64,000 nucleotides of DNA from Facklamia miroungae (lineage in GTDB: Bacteria > Bacillota > Bacilli > Lactobacillales > Aerococcaceae): NCBI RefSeq assembly GCF_012396555.1, contig NZ_JAAXPS010000006.1, positions 1 to 64,000 on the forward strand. The letters are read 5' to 3'. Below, piece after piece: positions 61,759-64,000 of the stretch; positions within the stretch are counted from its first letter, which is position 1; each line of letters starts with the position of its first letter. The notes below the pieces were generated by a model. The model was not told where the DNA came from. It saw nothing but the letters and a program-made list of their open reading frames with translations, and did not search any database. A program made the translations under genes and the position numbers.

Positions 61759-62880
61759 ATGGTGAAATTACTACATATTAATTCATATTTCTCAACCTCT
61801 GGCTTATTTAGACAAGTCTATGATCGTCAAGTAAAACAGGGACATGAACTCGAAGTTTATGTCCCTATTGCTTACCAATATCCCGAAGAAAGAGTCGCAG
61901 CTAGTGGTAATTATCTTAAATTATCAAGAAACCATGATCAATGGATGCGATGGATCTTTCCGATTAAACATCATAAAATATGGCAAGATTTAAAGACCTC
62001 CTATCAATTAAACAAATTTGATCTCGTTCATGCTCATTCCCTTTTTTCAAATGGTTGGTTAGCTAGACAAATTTTTCTTCACCATCAGATTCCTTATATA
62101 GTTGCAATACGCAATGCTGATCTCCATACTTTTTTCGAAAAAATGCCCTGGATGCGGAAAATAGGTTTGAATATCATGCGTGATGCCCAGCAAATTATCT
62201 TTATCTCTCAAAATTCTTATCAACAGGTTTTTGATCGTTTTATCCCAGCGAAGGACCTCAGTCAACTTAAAGCAAAAACTCAAGTGATTGCGAATGGAAT
62301 AGATGATTATTGGCATACTCACAGTTTTAAAGAAAAAAAACCTACTTTCCATCGTCCAATCCGAATTGTAACAGCTGGTAAGGTCTCTGCAGGGAAACGC
62401 TTTATTGAATTAGCAAAGATGGTCGAAAGTTTTTCGAACACCTATCAACCAGTTGAACTCCACATTGCCGGACCCAATTGGGATAAAAAGATACTTGATC
62501 AGTTACTTACGATGGAGTCTGTCACCTATCATGGCTCTTTAAGCAAAGAAGAGATGATTCGGCTATACCGTAGAATGGATCTTTTCGCTTTGCTTTCCTT
62601 CCCCGAAACATTTGGCCTAGTTTATCCTGAAGCAATGAGTCAAGGATTACCAGTTATCTATACTGAAAACGAAGGTTTTGATTCTTTTTTTGATAATTAT
62701 CATGTGGGAGTCTCCGTTAATCGTTTCGATCAATCAGCTTTTGACCAAGCTGTTCTATACATCCTAGATCATTATGAGCAATTATCAACTAATGCCTTAG
62801 AAGGCATTCGCTTTTTTAAATGGGATGAAATCGTCAGAAAGTATGATGAACTTTATCAGAATATTATTAATCACATGTAA
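61759..62880 (+). CDS. Glycosyltransferase family 4
   Basis: 373 residues, GT-B fold. The N-terminal VKLLHINSYFSTSGLFRQVYDRQ precedes FDLVHAHSLFSNGWLA. The C-terminal domain has TAGKVSAGKRFIELA and the nucleotide-sugar motif LLSFPETFGLVYPEAMSQGLPV, with the conserved Glu pair. It probably acts on a surface glycan, perhaps completing the repeat unit of the operon on the other side of galE, although it is transcribed away from it. It is the last gene of the flavodoxin group and is followed by a terminator. Confidence 0.88.
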   Translation: MVKLLHINSYFSTSGLFRQVYDRQVKQGHELEVYVPIAYQYPEERVAASGNYLKLSRNHDQWMRWIFPIKHHKIWQDLKTSYQLNKFDLVHAHSLFSNGWLARQIFLHHQIPYIVAIRNADLHTFFEKMPWMRKIGLNIMRDAQQIIFISQNSYQQVFDRFIPAKDLSQLKAKTQVIANGIDDYWHTHSFKEKKPTFHRPIRIVTAGKVSAGKRFIELAKMVESFSNTYQPVELHIAGPNWDKKILDQLLTMESVTYHGSLSKEEMIRLYRRMDLFALLSFPETFGLVYPEAMSQGLPVIYTENEGFDSFFDNYHVGVSVNRFDQSAFDQAVLYILDHYEQLSTNALEGIRFFKWDEIVRKYDELYQNIINHM

Positions 62881-62904
62881 CAAAGTAAAAATAAGATCAA
62901 ATAG

Positions 62905-62947
62905 AAATGACAAGCTCTCTCAATGAAAGAAGTCTTGTCATTTTTAT
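62905..62947. terminator. Bidirectional terminator
   Basis: AAATGACAAG/CTTGTCATTT stem around a 19-nt loop, followed by T-rich sequence on both strands. An outer AGATCAAA/TTTGATCT pairing (about 62896-62955) can extend it. It separates the GT4 gene and map. Confidence 0.8.
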
Positions 62948-62958
62948 TTTGATCTAAA

Positions 62959-63717
62959 TTAAATTTCATTTTCTTGTTTTGTTAATATAATCGGGCCCTC
63001 AGGGCCAATAGCTAACGAGTGTTCGTACTGGGCACAGAAACCTCCATCACGTGTTCTAGCTGTCCATCCATTAGCATCCATTTTCATCTTCCAGTCACCA
63101 GTTGTCACCATAGGTTCTATCGTAAGAGTCATCCCTTCTTTTAGACGGAGTCCCTTGCCTTTCAAGCCATAATGGGGAATAGGCGGTTCTTCGTGAATGG
63201 TTGGTCCAATACCGTGACCGATGAAATCACGAACAACTCCAAAACCCTCTCCTTCAACAAAAGTTTGAATTGCATGTCCAATATCGCCTATTCGATTCCC
63301 CACCTTAGCTTGTTCAATACCTCGGTACAAGGCTTCTTTCGTAACTTCCATTAATCGTTCATGCTCTGGAATAATCTCTCCAATTGCGTAACACCAGCAA
63401 GAATCAGAAATTGCCCCGTTTAAATCGACACAAAAGTCCACTTTGACAATATCACCCTCTTTTAAAACTCTATTAGATGGAAAACCGTGACAAATTTCAT
63501 CATTAACACTAGTACAAGTTGCAAACTGATAACCCTCGTACCCTATTTGCGCAGCCACTGCATCTGCAGCTTCAATCCTTTCTTGAACAAATTGATCAAT
63601 TTGTTTAGTAGTGATACCTTCTTTAATAAAATCACGTAAAGCAACATGAATATCAGAAAGAATTTTTCCTGAATCTTTCATAGTCTGAATTTCTCTTTCA
63701 GATTTAAGTGTAATCAT
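62959..63717 (-). CDS. map: Methionine aminopeptidase, type I
   Basis: Removes the initiator Met from new proteins. The start is the ATG of MITLKSEREIQTMKDSGKI (AGAAGG 6 nt upstream; the track-extending ATG eight codons earlier lacks an SD). 252 residues. Metal ligands are visible in VDFCVDLNGAISDS (two Asp), FIGHGIGPTIHEEP (His), LTIEPMV (Glu) and the final QYEHSLAI (Glu); the substrate-site His is in VNDEICHGFPS. Monocistronic in the visible part. Confidence 0.95.
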   Translation of the reverse strand: MITLKSEREIQTMKDSGKILSDIHVALRDFIKEGITTKQIDQFVQERIEAADAVAAQIGYEGYQFATCTSVNDEICHGFPSNRVLKEGDIVKVDFCVDLNGAISDSCWCYAIGEIIPEHERLMEVTKEALYRGIEQAKVGNRIGDIGHAIQTFVEGEGFGVVRDFIGHGIGPTIHEEPPIPHYGLKGKGLRLKEGMTLTIEPMVTTGDWKMKMDANGWTARTRDGGFCAQYEHSLAIGPEGPIILTKQENEI

Positions 63718-63762
63718 TTTTTGCCTTCTTTCTATTTTCATTCTCTAGCATATTATAACGCA

Positions 63763-64000
63763 TTATGTCTCTGTTTTCAGCCACTGTATTTCGATTCGTG
63801 CTGCTTCTTGATTTTGACTCTCATTGTAGATTGCCTGATAGGTTGTGATTTGATCCTTAGCATGATAAGAGTCTAATGCGTTATCTGAGTATGAAAGAAT
63901 CCTGACTTGTTGATCACTAAGAAGCTCGTGTCCATATTTGATTTTTAGTTGTTTAATATGATAATGATCATTCACCCATTGAGGCAGACTGTTAATGGCC
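63763..64000 (-). CDS. Unidentified gene, 3' part only (start beyond window)
   Basis: An open frame reads in from the window edge (…INSLPQWVNDHYHIKQ) and stops at 63763, giving at least 78 C-terminal residues. The GTG at 63973-63975 is an internal codon rather than a convincing start, since the frame stays open upstream and no SD precedes it. The tail is polar, with LKIKYGHELLSDQQVRILSY and AARIEIQWLKTET. No family recognised. It is upstream of map on the same strand with a 45-nt gap, so it may share its transcript. Confidence 0.55.
   Translation of the reverse strand, partial: AINSLPQWVNDHYHIKQLKIKYGHELLSDQQVRILSYSDNALDSYHAKDQITTYQAIYNESQNQEAARIEIQWLKTET

Overview
The window looks like a chromosome segment of a low-GC Gram-positive bacterium of the class Bacilli, most likely a member of the Lactobacillales (an Aerococcaceae-like genus is my best guess; the sequence alone does not settle it). 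The reasons are DnaB/DnaI helicase loaders, a T-box before thrS, NrdR, the Spx/MecA/CoiA set, PerR, a CcpA-type cre site, lactococcal-type peptidases (PepA, PepF, M29) and low GC. I see no tRNA, rRNA, IS element, prophage or CRISPR array.

Layout. 1-1500: infC-rpmI-rplT with a leader and an apparent ATC start for infC. 1586-8745: a cell-envelope block with two paralogous lipoprotein serine hydrolases on either side of a reversed O-antigen-ligase-like gene, a DacA-type carboxypeptidase and an FtsX/ABC exporter pair. 8836-15863: the Bacilli replication/repair backbone thrS (with T-box), a small membrane protein, dnaI, dnaB, nrdR, coaE and mutM. 15961-23525: an insert-like block carrying gtcA, a CsbB-type glycosyltransferase, yfhO, a DUF2079 membrane protein and a DUF819 membrane protein with a cre site. 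It separates mutM from polA, its usual neighbour.

23774-34278: polA, murC, a charged 219-residue protein in the position where relatives carry the SftA DNA translocase, ytpR and pepA. Diverging from these are a PepSY protein, a YtmP-like kinase and trmB, followed by pepF on the opposite strand. 34412-38760: coiA, mecA, spx, trpS and perR, in the order familiar from Bacillus. The mecA terminator hairpin contains the coiA ribosome binding site.

38851-48121: a one-carbon block read leftwards: an AcoX-like NAD-kinase-family gene, fhs, folD, fchA, gcvT, gcvH, gcvPA and gcvPB. Together these could oxidise glycine to CO2, ammonia and a methylene-THF unit, and then release formate with ATP synthesis through Fhs. 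The lipoamide dehydrogenase is not in the window.

48264-50338: a two-gene chromate-family transporter and a VanY-type carboxypeptidase. 50423-59601: a Wzy-type surface polysaccharide operon starting at galE and containing a degenerate LCP-like protein, GT4, Wzx, Wzy, a Wzz-like protein, GT2 and a UDP-sugar dehydrogenase. No priming transferase and no tyrosine kinase are present. 59708-62880: a rightward operon of flavodoxin, M29 aminopeptidase, a small membrane protein and another GT4. 62959-64000: map and the end of an unidentified gene.

No wholly new defence or mobile system is evident. The points most worth a second look are the terminator/Shine-Dalgarno overlap at coiA, the gtcA-csbB-yfhO-DUF2079 cassette, the degenerate LCP-like and Wzz-like proteins in the polysaccharide operon, the translocase-less gene before murC, and the glycine-to-formate module.
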